Source of the DNA: Takakia lepidozioides
Lineage: Eukaryota; Streptophyta; Takakiopsida; Takakiales; Takakiaceae
Direction: 5' to 3'
Length of the DNA: 64,000 bases
Assembly: GCA_030704615.1 (NCBI GenBank)
Contig: CM060731.1
Span: forward strand, 52,018,001-52,082,000
Positions 22,326 to 33,884 of the stretch are shown here, one piece after another. The stretch's first letter is position 1. Each line of letters begins with the position of its first letter. Both the position numbers and the translations under genes were made by a program. Below the pieces are notes generated by a model, which saw only the letters and a list, made by a program, of their open reading frames with translations, had not been told where the DNA came from and ran no database searches.

Positions 22326-23341
22326 AAATTGGTTTATGTGATAGCATTGCTATCCATTAAGCGAGTAGAGTTTGAAGGCTGGGAGGAAAGAAAGGTGAAT
22401 GTTTATACTCATATGCATGAAGAGCTTGTACTGGTAAAGAATTGGATTCCAAAGGATATTTTGTGGATCAAACTCACACCAAGAACAGCTTTTCAGACTT
22501 GTTTGCCATATGGTTATATGGTAACGGAGACATCAAGTCTAGCCAAGGGTGCATTGAAGCTTGAAAGAAACCCAGGCATATACGAGAGATATTACAGAAG
22601 AGAGTTTTGGTTATTGCCACATTAAAAAGAAATGAAAGACATGGGACATGAGTGATGAAAGAGAAGCTAGACGCCAGAGATATTCAGCAAAAAGAGAAAG
22701 CTATCTGAAAGCTAATTATCCATATCTTTGGGAGAGAGGAATAGACATAGGGGAATCATCTGGACCTCTCACACCATTAAGATCAAAGAGTACATCACCC
22801 ACAGTTTATCACAGCCCACCACAGTGTCACACAGCCTATCACAGCTCGTCACAGTCTGACACAGCCTATCACAGCCCAACACAGCCCATGCGGGTTACAT
22901 AGTCCATAGGGTCAGTGATAGGTGGACGCGGGTTAACGTCAGGAAAGTGGCCAGTAAGTGTAAGGTCAGTTTGGGAGTCAAACTCGGAGGAAAAGCCACG
23001 CGGACAGAGAGCGATGGAAGAATGTTTGAATTCGAACACGTGGCCTAAGGGGCAAAGCTCTCCGCTATGCTTGTACTGCAAAACCGGGTGTTATCATGCA
23101 AAAAGACAAACTGGGCCGTCGAAGTACCTACCCGGTACAGCAGCCGAAATTAATTGTGGGCCCATTGATGCATCCAGGGAAAAGGTAACGGAACCCTTTA
23201 CGTGTACAATAAAGACGAACCTTTGCCACATGTGTTGTCCTAGTGGGCATTCCAGGTGGAAATGTGAGCAGACGGGGGTAAAATTAGGAAGTTACCCGAG
23301 GAGGCAACAGCCAATCAGGAGCGAGAATTTCATGCAGGTGG
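22326..23341 (+). pseudogene. Inverted relic of a sister element
   Basis: In plus orientation, opposite to the elements on both sides, this block holds the homologue of the 1-250 region (22329-22625) and a basic ORF (22648-22902) ending in CACAGCCTATCACAGC-type repeats. A Cys-containing frame follows (CLYCKTGCYHAKRQ ... CHMCCPSGHSRWKCEQ) that matches the start of the extra ORF block at 9823-9540. It is cut by LTR 3 at 23342. The left junction shares the short string ATTGGTTTATGTG with the homologous sequence, suggesting microhomology-mediated joining. Confidence 0.6.
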
Positions 23342-24261
23342 TGTCGAGCGGCTTTTACTCACCCATCCCTTAGCTATCCGAGGTGGAAACTCCAAGATAG
23401 AAGAGTTGGAAATCTCTAAGTACTCAGCCCGCTCAGAACAATCAGTCATGACCTACAACTAGTGAATCATGGTTGTGCTTCATATTTGTATTCCTTCTCG
23501 CATTCATGTTAGCAATTTACCTTACTGTCTATGATTAAGTATTAGATTACTTCTGCAATCTACCATGTTCCAACTACTCAGGCATTCATTCCACAGCTTC
23601 ACTCGTATCTCTCTACACGGTGTGAGTATGAAGTATGTATCAGATTAATATCTATCAAGTATCAGGCTGAAGCCATGGTGCCTCTTATCTACTCTACATT
23701 ACAATTCTACAGCTTGCATTCATCAAGTATCAACAGATCGTCTCTTCTCCTACTCCGTGCTCTTTATCCTTCCCCTCAGAAATGCGCTCTCCCCTTTATT
23801 TCCAAGCCGTCATGCCAGAAGTCCCCCTCCCAAGAAGTGATCCCCCAGACGTCCCCGCTCTTCGCTTTTTCTACCTACAAGCTGTTCTAACCGCTTTCCT
23901 AACTAACCGTCATCCCTGTAGTACACGTTCTTTTTTCAGATGTCGTTCCCCCACAGTCGTTCCCTGCCAATGATAACTGTCCCCCAGCTGTGCCGAGCTG
24001 TGACTGGCTGTATTAGGCTGTGGCCGGCTGTGTCGGCTGTGTCGGACTGTGACGGGTTGTGTTGGCTGTGCGAAGCTGTGACGGTTGTGGTAACTGTGTC
24101 GGCTGTGTTGGACTGTGATGGATTGTGTCGGGCTGTGTATCTCCCCCTTTAAAGCCTGTTGTTGTCACCCCTAAGGCTCCTGTTGGTCTCAGTCTGTGTA
24201 AAAATTAAGGGTACCCCACAGATCCCGTAAAAGCGTCTAAGTCCCAAGCAGCCCTCTAACA
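23342..24261 (-). repeat. LTR copy 3 (3' LTR of truncated element Z)
   Basis: TGTCGAGCGGC...CCTCTAACA. A polypurine tract on its right (24262-24283, read on the minus strand) marks it as the 3' LTR of the element fragment at 24262-25190. It is more diverged from LTRs 1 and 2 than they are from each other, for example in the CTGTG tract at 23990-24140. Confidence 0.8.
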
Positions 24262-25190
24262 TTTACCCCTCCTCCTCTCAAAAAGCCGTGTCCTCACGGT
24301 TTACTGTTTGGGATTAGCAAACCTTTGTGAGCGAGCACCCTTCTGACGTTGAGAGTCTCGTGAAGGACTTCGTGTGCGAGCCCGTGTCCTGTCACTGGTT
24401 GAGGGAGATGATTGAGCACTACCTGGAAATGTCAGTCCCTCCTTTGGCTGATATCGAGGTAATCTCTCAGGCATAGGAGACCCCCGTCACTTCTTCTCTG
24501 CCATCTGAATTGCATAGTCCTCTGCCATGTCAAAAGAGTCCGCTGAAGAACCAATAGTATCAGAATCGTCTTCCCCCCTGAGGTGTTTTAACGGTCGAAC
24601 TCTAACTGGAATCCTCTGGGGCATACAATGTGGTCCCACCATGTCTGGAAGTTTAATCTGTAAAACTTGTTGTAAGCGCTGAATTGCAAAATTGGTGAAG
24701 ACCCTGAACTCCTTGTCTGTACAGATGAGTGGTGTGCCAATGACTTGAGAACAGTGCAAGTATTTCCATGCCTCATGTCCCTTAAAGAAAATATCGTCAG
24801 GCCCGAATTTCTGTGTTGACAAATTGTTCCAGGCCGAATGAAACCATGAACGAATTTGAGAATCCTTTTGCATCATAACTTTTACCTCATATAGGTACAT
24901 ATGAGGTGGCTTTGAAGGTAAGACCCAATGATCCCCACTGGAATAACTCAGAAAGCGTTCTGCTGCTCAATGTGATAACATGCCAGAAAACAAGCAGCAT
25001 AGTATAACCCGCAGCCCATGACAATACTTGCTACCTCCTTGGTCTTGGTATAAATGAATCCATGTACAACTTGGAAGGCAATTAATTCATTCAATATGGT
25101 ACTTGCCTCATGCCAGTACCTCGCAAAGTGATGATCCTCAATGGGTCGATTGTTCGGAAGAACCTTAGTCCTAGTTGCCACTGGCAGCCA
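24262..25190 (-). pseudogene. Truncated extra ORF block of element Z
   Basis: Frames 25181-24948 and 24900-24487 match the last third of the extra ORF block in element Y (shared SQIRSWFH, NNLSTQKFG, LQQVL). A small deletion near 24955 relative to element Y shifts the frame. The copy is cut at 25190 after GCCACTGGCAGCCA, where MULE-like element A begins. Confidence 0.7.
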
Positions 25191-25420
25191 AAGAGGTTTG
25201 CTATTTCATGAGCATGAGCGGCATGAGCGGCATGAGCGGAGTAGTAAGACAATCGGTTTTCATGAGCAGAAGTACAAATTTCGAGAATAAAAAACAATAA
25301 AAAAGTATAATTTAATGCAATGTGTCAGGAAAAACAAATATATTATTCGGCCCCTTGAAGGGAAAATTGCAGTTTTGACAGTTGTGCTCATGATATTTCG
25401 TCTTCCGCTCATGCCAATTC
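25191..25420. repeat. Left terminal and subterminal repeats of element A
   Basis: The terminal sequence is followed by four GCATGAGCGG-type units within 40 bp, with more CTCATGA/GCTCATG motifs at 25260 and 25385-25412. They match the subterminal motifs of element C. Confidence 0.65.
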
Positions 25421-25439
25421 CAATTCCCAGCGACATGTG

Positions 25440-25880
25440 CAAATATGGCGCCGAATTTCAAGGTAATAGGTTCCGTAACCTGAAAAAACGACGACGTATT
25501 TCGCGGTAATAGGTCTCTTTGACGAAAAATGGTGCCGAATTCCGCGGCTTTAGGTCCCCTCATGACAGGTAATTCGGCGCCATTTTTCCAATGCATGTTC
25601 GGACTTAGCCAGTTTTCGGCGCAAAATAGGGAAATTCGGCGCCATTTTTCCAGACACTGTACCAGTGCATGTTGGGACTTAGCCAGTTTTCGGCCCAAAA
25701 AAGAGAAATTCGGCGCCATTTTTCCAGACACAGTACCAGTGCATGTTGGGACTTAGCCAGTTTTCGGCCCAAAAAAGAGAAATTCGGCGCCATTTTCCCA
25801 GACACAGGTACCAGTGCATGTTGGGACTTAGCCAGTTTTCGGCCCCAAAAGAGAAATTCGGCGCCATTTTTCCAGAAATG
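25440..25880. repeat. About 75-bp tandem repeat with TTCGGCGCC cores
   Basis: Five units near 25570-25880 share TTCGGCGCCATTTTTCC, CCAGTGCATGTTGGGACTTA and AGCCAGTTTTCGGC. Irregular relatives begin at 25445. The array lies between the left end and the 3' end of the transposase. Frames across it are repeat translations. Confidence 0.75.
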
Positions 25881-26030
25881 GCCCCACAACTGCTTCTGTT
25901 GGATCTCAGTTTGAATGGAATATTGCCTCATTCCAGGAGTTTTGGGGTGCATTTCATTACACTGCAAAAAAAAGTCTGATACAGCAAAATGCAATTGAAA
26001 ATATCCATATGGAGGATTCCCTTTGCCCCA

Positions 26031-29000
26031 TCAATGATTTCTGGAATCCCTAAGGAGGAGTTTGTGCAGCTCGTTCACGCTCAACGCCGGTGCATGAATA
26101 AAGTCATCAATAGTCATGTTCATCCTCAACCTCTTCAGGTAAATGTAATACAGATGCTTGCACGGATAACACTTCGAACCCTTCTTTGCTTCCATCAACG
26201 AGAAGTCCGTACAATTGCAAGTCGGCTCCACTCCAATCGTAATTGTGTATACATCGTCGCGTACAGCCGAGCCGGCCGTTGCCATCCGATACACACGTCC
26301 AAGGCCGGGTGGGGGTACGTCCACGGAGCTCTGAATAGTGCAAGCCATCCCAAGAGCATTGGCAATCCGAGTCTCATTCAACTTGTTGGGAGGGTGTCGT
26401 CTCTTCACTCTTTCCGAATCGCATTGTGGGATGTGCAGAATTGTCCAATCCGTCTCTACTGGACCGAGCAGTCTGCAATGGCTGGGTCTGAGGAACCGGA
26501 AATGCGTGGGCCGGGATGTCTGTGCGTTGCACCATTCGAAATTCTGCTGCAGATAGAGCATCCGCCTCATTCTGAGAGAGGCTGCAACCCGGTGCAACAG
26601 GCCAGACGCCCGGAGGCTCCGGCATTCCCTGAATCCCGTACTTGGGCTTGCCAAATACACAGGTCATTATGTCGTGCCTACAGAACCAAAATGTCTGCGT
26701 TGTGGCGTGAGCAAATGTGGGAGTCAAAAATCTGCCGCTGAAACAAGGTGCAGGTACAGCACCATGTGGGTTCCTCCGAATCATCTCACCACAGCGTGCT
26801 CTCGTATCCACCCGGATGGCGCAGCACTTCCCTCGAAATACCGGCAATGTCCTCGCAATTCTCCACTGTGACTCCGACACTCTTGTCTCCACAATGGGAA
26901 TGTTGTACTGCTTTACTACAGATGGCTCGTTATGTTGCCGGGGCACACGCCCTGTGCTCAAAGGAGATGGCGATCTTGAACGTGCAGGACTTGCGGTGCT
27001 CGACGAGACCTCCTCGGGCAACATCAAATAATCTTGTCAGCTCGCCATGAATCCTCTTCTCCGCCAGGTGCCTCGTCAAGTCTTCGTCTCACTGGACGGG
27101 TATGAACATCTCCTTCCAAATGTTGGCCTCTTCGCAGCAATGGCGTGTCCCGAAGGCCCTCTCGCAAGGCCGCCGCCCACTTCCAAGGATTCTTCGATCT
27201 AGAGGCAGTCCGCATCAGCTTTTCCTGCCTGTCCGGCCCCAAGCCCCACTGTTTCCCTTTCAAGAACTCGTTGTACCTGCATTGTTGCATAATTGACCTC
27301 ACAATGTCCTCCGTTGTGGCAGTGAGGATGTCCACCAGATGCGCCGCAGAGGAGGCACGCCAGGAAGAGTGCACTGATTCGGCCATGTTTGTCGTGGGCA
27401 TGTCGGTGTCGGAGTCGAGACACATTTCCTGCACAAGCACATGTTGAGGTTACAAGCAAGTTACAAATATGGCCAAGAATAATATTCAACGGGACGTGAA
27501 TTCGTGCAACTCACCTCCCGCATATAGTCGCCGAACTGGAGGAAACGATAATGCCACCATGCTAGCCAACTGACCATTGCTCCCTCGTCTGATTTCCTTA
27601 CAGCACCTGACGATGTCCACCAAGCCCGTATACATGCAAACTGTGTCTCTGCATCATCCAAGGTGGGAGCGCGCTTCCACGCAAGGCACATGGAACGGTG
27701 CTCCTCTCTGAAATCTGGCGCCACGAGCCTGGTTGTGTACTGCGAAAGGCTCTGCAGAAAATGGAACCCACAAGATCTCTCCTTGCCTTCCATGGGAACA
27801 TTGGGGTCTTGCCCGTACACCCTTCGGATGGCAGCCCAATTTGCTTGTGCGTTGTCCGCCATGAAACCACGGAAATTCGGAGGGGGCGATCCCGCCTTGG
27901 CCATCTGTTCGTTTATTCCCTGCCAAAGAAGCATCTCCGATTGTGTGTCCTCTCCTTTCATCTCACAAATAACAATTGTCATTAGCATCCTGCAGTGGGT
28001 GTTGTAGACATGTGCACCCATTGTCACCCACTGGTGATTTGTAATTCGCTTGATATGGTCGAACATGACCCAACTGTTTGACAAGTCCCCACTCGTCATT
28101 CTATCGACCAGTTCGACGCCGCTGCCAGGTCCACACGTGGACATTTTGAATACGAAACAACAATCTGCCTCAGTCCCTTGTCCTGGAAACCTACTTCCAT
28201 GAATGTAGTCATATCCACATCGTCGCTTCACCTCCAGAATGGAGTGCATATCCGAGCCACGCCCAATTTTCTGTTTGCATGAGACAATGTGGTTTCGGAC
28301 ATTCGGTGAACATACGTGGGACACCGACTCCAGCAATGCCTCCATTTCCTTCTCGTCGAGAGGAACTCTATCGGAGCCGTCTTCCGATATAATTCTGGCC
28401 AATGCCATCTTATGGGCGGCTTGGAGCTATATCTGTTTGGGTTTGGCACCCGGTCTCAACTTAACCTCCTCCTGAACGAGCTGCTCTGCTTCGTGGGCAG
28501 CCTCCCGCGAGTTCCCCCTCGCCAATTTGTGACAATGGGAACCAACGTGTATGCAAGCTCGGGTGAGGTCAGGGAAACGGTGCAACACATAGAACTGCTT
28601 GGCATTACAAACAGACATGTAGTGTGGTGGTTCTTTGCAATGCGCACACTTAAATGTGGAGTTCGGAACCTTCTCCTGAGCTCGAAATGGTTGATGAGAT
28701 GTGCCTGTCCAATCGGTCTCGTTCCTGTGACCTCTGGATTTAAAGTGGAAGCAAGTTGGGGAGAAAACACCGCAACGCGCCCGCACAAACAACGTAGCGC
28801 ACCCGCACACCATCGAGCATCTTCATGCTGGTGGTTTTGGTAACGCACCAAGGATGACCGTCATGTTTTCTATCCATATCTGTCAACATTCCGAACGCCC
28901 TCGAGTAGTCCGCCTGAGGAGGGAACTCAAAGAAGATATTACCGTCGACGTCGGCGGGCATGTAACCGATTTAATTGCGAACTTGCTGTAGTCCAGCCCG

Positions 29001-29512
29001 GCCAGCTCCGACCGGTGTCCCTCCAGGTGAAGCCCTCGCAGAATTTCAAGAATAGATCGAACTGCGGTGCTCGTGCTGGGAATATGACTCCCTCCTCCAC
29101 TGACGTCCATTGAGGACTTGCCTGATCTCCAGGACGACCTCGGAACTTCCATGACCTCGTCTGAGTCGGACAGGTTGTGAACAATTCGGTTCTCGCTCGT
29201 CTTCATGGATGGGTTCGGCTCTGGATTTACTTCGTTGCGGACTTCTCTCTTTGAGGTAGCCACTCTCTGATTCGCGGATTGTTTCATGGAAGGCGCCAGG
29301 ATAGAAGGTGCATTTGGCAGGCAAATGAAGTCCCCAACAGCCCTGTATATGACGTTGTCCGATGGTGGAACTCGCCATTCCCTGCCATCGCCGAAATCAT
29401 CGTGGAGCACAACAATATTCTCGACAACAAGGCCGTTTGAGTCCTTCCTTTCCTCCTCTAAAAAAACCGACCCCGGTTTCAGGTGGTATCGAACGCACAT
29501 ATATTTCTCCAT
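26031..29512 (-). pseudogene. MULE-like transposase with SWIM zinc finger (element A, left arm)
   Basis: The likely start is MEKYMCVRYHLK at 29512. Pieces in order: N-terminal domain (GREWRVPP, VDGNIFFEFPPQ); Cys/His-rich region (FKCAHCKEPPH); DDE core at 28408-27515 with VMFDHIKR (first Asp), FRGFMADNAQANWAAIRR (second Asp), a CX2H motif CGFHF, and AETQFACIRAWW as candidate Glu; then a linker and a SWIM finger CNCTDF...YPCKHLYYIYL near 26215-26120. An intron at 27514-27429 has GT-AG ends and is shared with element B (42583-42711). The copy is broken by an in-frame TAG near 28425 and frame shifts near 28955, 27027 and 26385. Family: MULE/MuDR-like, supported by the 9-bp duplication of element B. 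Confidence 0.75.
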
Positions 29513-29869
29513 CACCCGGCAGATGTCCCCTCTGCACGGAAATGAAGCTCTATGCTCGTGAGGAGGGCAGTACACTGTAGCGCTCGGGTTTTCCGCCATG
29601 GGAGATGTGCACACAAGACTGCCAGGATGGCGTGCGGGGAAGCTCCCTGGTAGAAGGGGGATGCAGCAATGGGAAGGAATGCGGTGCCGATTTGTTCGAG
29701 CGACGAAGCCTGATCCAAGTCCAGGGAGCCAACTATCTCAAAAATCCACAGTCAGAGTGTTAATGAACCTTGTCTCCGGAATGCGGCCCTTGGTCTTTGC
29801 GCAATAACTGCCAACGGTATGCAGTCAGAAAGTGGGGGGCCGTCCGGATGATACGGATGAAGGGGAGAA

Positions 29870-32250
29870 GCCGGCACCGTGCTGTCACATTACTACCCCC
29901 GAATGGAAATTCGGCACCCAATATCCAACAGGGGCCGCACGGATGAAGTCATCTGGGGCAAAGATGCTGGCACCTGTCCGACAGAGAACATCCCCCGGAC
30001 GGAAATTCAGCGCCGAATTTCCATTCGGATCCCCCCAAAAGAAGTCCTGTCGGGGGGTCAGGCCGAAAACTGGCCGACATAAAAACCTACGCGGATGGAA
30101 AAACGGCGCTGAATTTCCAGCCGAGGCCTTTCGGATGCAGTTGGCTCAGGGGAAAGGCCGCCATCTGGCCCTCACATTACAACCCCTGGACGGAAATTCG
30201 GCACCGAATATACAACAGGGGAAGCCCGGATGAAGTCGCCTCGGCGCAGAGGCCGGCGCGTGTGCGACAGAGAACATCCCTTGGATGGAGATTCGGCGCC
30301 GAATTTCCATCCAGCCCCCCCCAAAGGAAGTCGTGTCGGGGGGTCAGGCCGAAAACAGGCCGGCATAAAAACATCCCCAGATGGAAAAACGGCGCCGAAT
30401 TTCCATCCGGGGCGGTTCGGATGCAGTCGGGGAGGGGGGAAAAGGCCGGCACCTGGCCGTCACATTTCAACCTCCGGACGGAAATTCGGCACCGAATATC
30501 CTACAGGGGACGCCCGGATGAAGTCGCCTCGGTCGTAGAGGCCGGATCGTGTTCGACAGAGAGCATCCCCTGGATGGAGATTCGGCGCCGAATTTCCATT
30601 CGGGCCCCCCCAAAGGAAGTCGTGTTGGGGGGTCAGACCGAAAACTGGCCGACATAAAAACATCCCCAGATGGAAAAACGGCGCCGAATTTCCATCCGGG
30701 GCGGTTCGGATGCAGTCGGGGAGGGGGGAGAGGCCGGCACCTGGCCGTCACATTTCAACCCCCGGACGGAAATTCGGCACCGAATATCCAACAGGGGACG
30801 CCCGGATGAAGTCGCCTCGGGCGTAGAGGCCGGCACGTGTTCGACAGAGAGCATCCCCTGGATGGAGATTCGGCGCCGAATTTCCATCCGGGCCCCCCCA
30901 AAGGAAGTCGTGTCGGGGGGTCAGACCGAAAACTGGCCGACATAAAAACCTCCCCAGATGGAAAAACGGCGCCGAATTTCAATCCGGGGCCGTTCCAATC
31001 CAGTCGAGGAGGGGGGAGAGGCCGGCACCTGGCCGTCATATTTCAACCCCCGGACGGAAATTCGGCACCGAATATCCAACAGAGCGGCGGAGAGGCCGGC
31101 ACCTCTCCGACAGAGACCATCCCCCGGATGGAAATTCGGCGCCGAATTTCCATCGGTGCCCAAAGGAAGTCGTAAAAACCTCCCCAGATGGAAAAACGGC
31201 GCCGAATTTCCATCCGGGGCCGTTCCAATGCAGTCGGGGAGGGGGGAGAGGCCGACACCTGGCCGTCATATTTCAACCCCCGGACGGAAATTCGGCACCG
31301 AATATCCAACAGAGCGGCAAAGAGGCCGGCACCTCTCCGACAGAGACCATCCCCCGGATGGAAATTCGGCGCCGAATTTCCATCGGGGCCCCCTCAAAGG
31401 AAGTCGCAGAAACCTCCCAGAATGGAAAAACGGCGCCGAATTTCCGTCCGAGGCTGTTCCGATTTGCCTCTAGCAGTCAAGGATTCCAAGAAAAATGTGT
31501 CTACAAGTGCACTTCAGCCACAAAACAAACAGTTAGGTTTGTTTTTCTCCGAAAAATCAATCCGACACGCTCAGAATTACCTGCAGGAAGGTAATAAAGC
31601 GCTTCGAAATACCTGGCGAATGGAAATTCGGCGCCGAATATCCATACGCCAGCGATCCGAATTACCTGCTGGATGGAAATTCGGCGCCGGATTTCCATCC
31701 ATCCGGGATTCCACTTACCTGCTGGATGGAAATTCGGCGCCGGATCTCCATCCATCCGCTCTCCGTCCAACCTTGCGGATGGAAATCCGGCCCCGGATTT
31801 CCATCCATCCGCCTTCGAATTACCTGCTTGAGGGAAATTTCGCGCGCCGCCCTACCTGCGCGGATGGAAATCCGGTGCCGGATTTCCATCCATCCGCTTC
31901 TGAATTACCTGCGTGAGGGAAATTTGGCGCGCCGCCCTACCTGCGCGGATGGAAATCCGGCGCCGGATTTCCATCCATCCGCTTCTGAATTACCTGCGTG
32001 AGGGAAATTTGGCGCGCCGCCCTACCTGCACAGATGGAAATCCGGCGCTGGATTTCCATCCATCCGCTTTTGAATTACCTGCGTGAGGGAAATTTCGCGC
32101 GCCGCCCTACCTTGCTGGATGGAAATTCGGCGCTGAATTTCCATCCTGCTGCGCTCCGAATTACCTGCAGGATGGAAATCCGGCGCCAAAATTCCATCGC
32201 GCAGCGCTCCGAATTACCTCTTCGTTGGAAATTCCGGGCCGAGTTCCGTC
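29870..32250. repeat. GGCGCC palindrome array of element A, left arm
   Basis: There are dozens of GGAAATTCGGCGCCGAATTTCC palindromes with variants. In the first part (29870-31440) they form a complex higher-order repeat of about 285 bp that also includes AAACGGCGCCGAATTTCC and ATTCGGCACCGAATATCC units. From 31615 to 32200 they are separated by short spacers ending TACCTGC. The array lies between the divergent transposase and gene 2. A shorter version is in the right arm. Confidence 0.85.
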
Positions 32251-32259
32251 GTTTTTCAT

Positions 32260-32792
32260 CCGACATGGAGGGCTTCATCCGACATTTAATTGCGCAGTTG
32301 GGCAATAAATGTCCACCGCCGTCGGTTTTCATTCGGGCTGGCGACACATGGCTTCCTGGATACGTACCCTAAATCTCATGCTAATCTTGGCTTAACATGC
32401 TATTCGAGGCATGTACCCCAAAAACGGAGATCTTTTTGGCTGGGACTTATGCCGCCTGAAGGGCGTGGCTCTCCTGAGAGAGACCTCACATCCAGACTGC
32501 GGCGGAAGTTGAAAGCTCTGTACTACGGACGACGGCCAATCTCTCGCATGGCCAAACTGAAGCTCCAGCAGGAGATTCCAGTGTCTTGCTCACAACCCGC
32601 GCCAACTGAAGCCGAGTACTCTCAGGCAAGCCACTTCTGCTTTCGCTTTGTTCGATTTCTTTTTTGCTTTCGCTTTGTTGCCTCGCTTTGTTTTTGCATC
32701 TTCATCCAGGCTTCGCTGGATGAATGAACTTTAGATAGTTGAGTGAACCTTAGATTGTTTGCAATGCGTGTGCAAATCCGGCAGCTCTGGAG
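32260..32792 (+). other. 5' region of gene 2 of element A (possible first exon)
   Basis: A plus-strand frame (32290-32727) contains a basic stretch (SRLRRKLKALYYGRRP, MAKLKLQQEI). The same sequence is in the right arm at 61244-60921. It lies upstream of the charged N-terminal exon of gene 2, which resumes at 56723 beyond element B. It could be a first exon or leader; no domain is recognised. Confidence 0.35.
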
Positions 32793-32880
32793 AGGGGGGG
32801 GTGCTATTCTGTGAGCCCGGAGGCGTGAGCCTGTGAGCCCAGGAAACCGTGAGCCCAGCACAGGCTCACGCCACGTCAGC
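32793..32880. repeat. Left terminal and subterminal GTGAGCC repeats of element B
   Basis: Five GTGAGCC motifs plus one inverted GGCTCACG within 80 bp are the counterpart of the ATGAGC clusters in A and C. From 32880 to about 33500 no gene is visible; this is the 3' flank of gene 2. Confidence 0.65.
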
Positions 32881-33884
32881 ATACATACAGGGCCTATTTC
32901 CGCGGGTGTCACCTATTTCCGCGGGTTGATCAGCCATTTCCCAGGAATGCAGAGTGGATATGTTACATCCATTGTATCCATTGCATCCATGCAGACATTA
33001 TCAACATACCAAGCCCTCACAAGTTTATGTGGGTACGTTGTGAGGAGGTGCACACTGACATGATCTAAAGCGGAACCCTGCGAAATCTTTTCTTACTCAC
33101 CACCCTTGCGAACATGCCAGGTATGTGCGGGAGCATCATGGATGCTCATTAGATTTGAGAATGCCTCACAGCTCTTTGATGAGGTGGACTTCACCGTGAT
33201 GGATTCACCAAGCATTCTTCTAGCAGGAATGGTTTGGAGACCAACGAGCAACTGATGCGAGAATGCTCTACACGAACCAAAGTCGTTTGTTTGTATTTGC
33301 AATGCACTCAAGTCTGTGAGGTCCAAAGAACACTAAATAGATTGAAGGAACAATCCGGGCAGTCCATGCAACCCCCATCTCCAACAATAGTTTGTTCCCA
33401 TTAATGTGCATTCCACGCACACATTGCAAACAGGACAACAAGGACACACAACCATCCTATTTCAAATTTGGCCCCGAATAAAACGAAAAGAAAACTTCAT
33501 ATCAAGTATCACAGTCATCAGAATCAGTCTCGACCTCCTGTGCTATGTCATCCACAAAGATTCTGGCCCCAACACCACGTCTTCTACCACGGCCGTGGAT
33601 GGGTGGACTCCGAGTGCCATGAACGGTCATGCTTGTTGCGAGTGCCTCCGCATAGACAGGTAGCACGCAAGACCGAGGAGGACTGGAAAGAAGTCCAAAC
33701 AGGTGTGATAGCCCTGGAGGGCAAGTGGAAGCACGCGGACTCCTGCACATGTCAACAAAAACCCATTCAGAACACAATATGCAATACACAAGTCCAACGA
33801 AGAGGATGTCTGCCATGTGAACTTTGCCTCAAGAAGAGTGATTCTCGATATTGAAACAACAATATCAGCATGCACAGGTTGAAC

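Noticed and set aside
25312-25994. ORFs with repeated APNFSF or NWLSPNMHW peptides
   Set aside because: Translations of the 75-bp tandem repeat on both strands.
29832-32372. Many ORFs across the element A array on both strands
   Set aside because: Repeat translations (for example GNSAPN and EIRRRIS peptides) mirrored on the opposite strand, as expected for palindromes.
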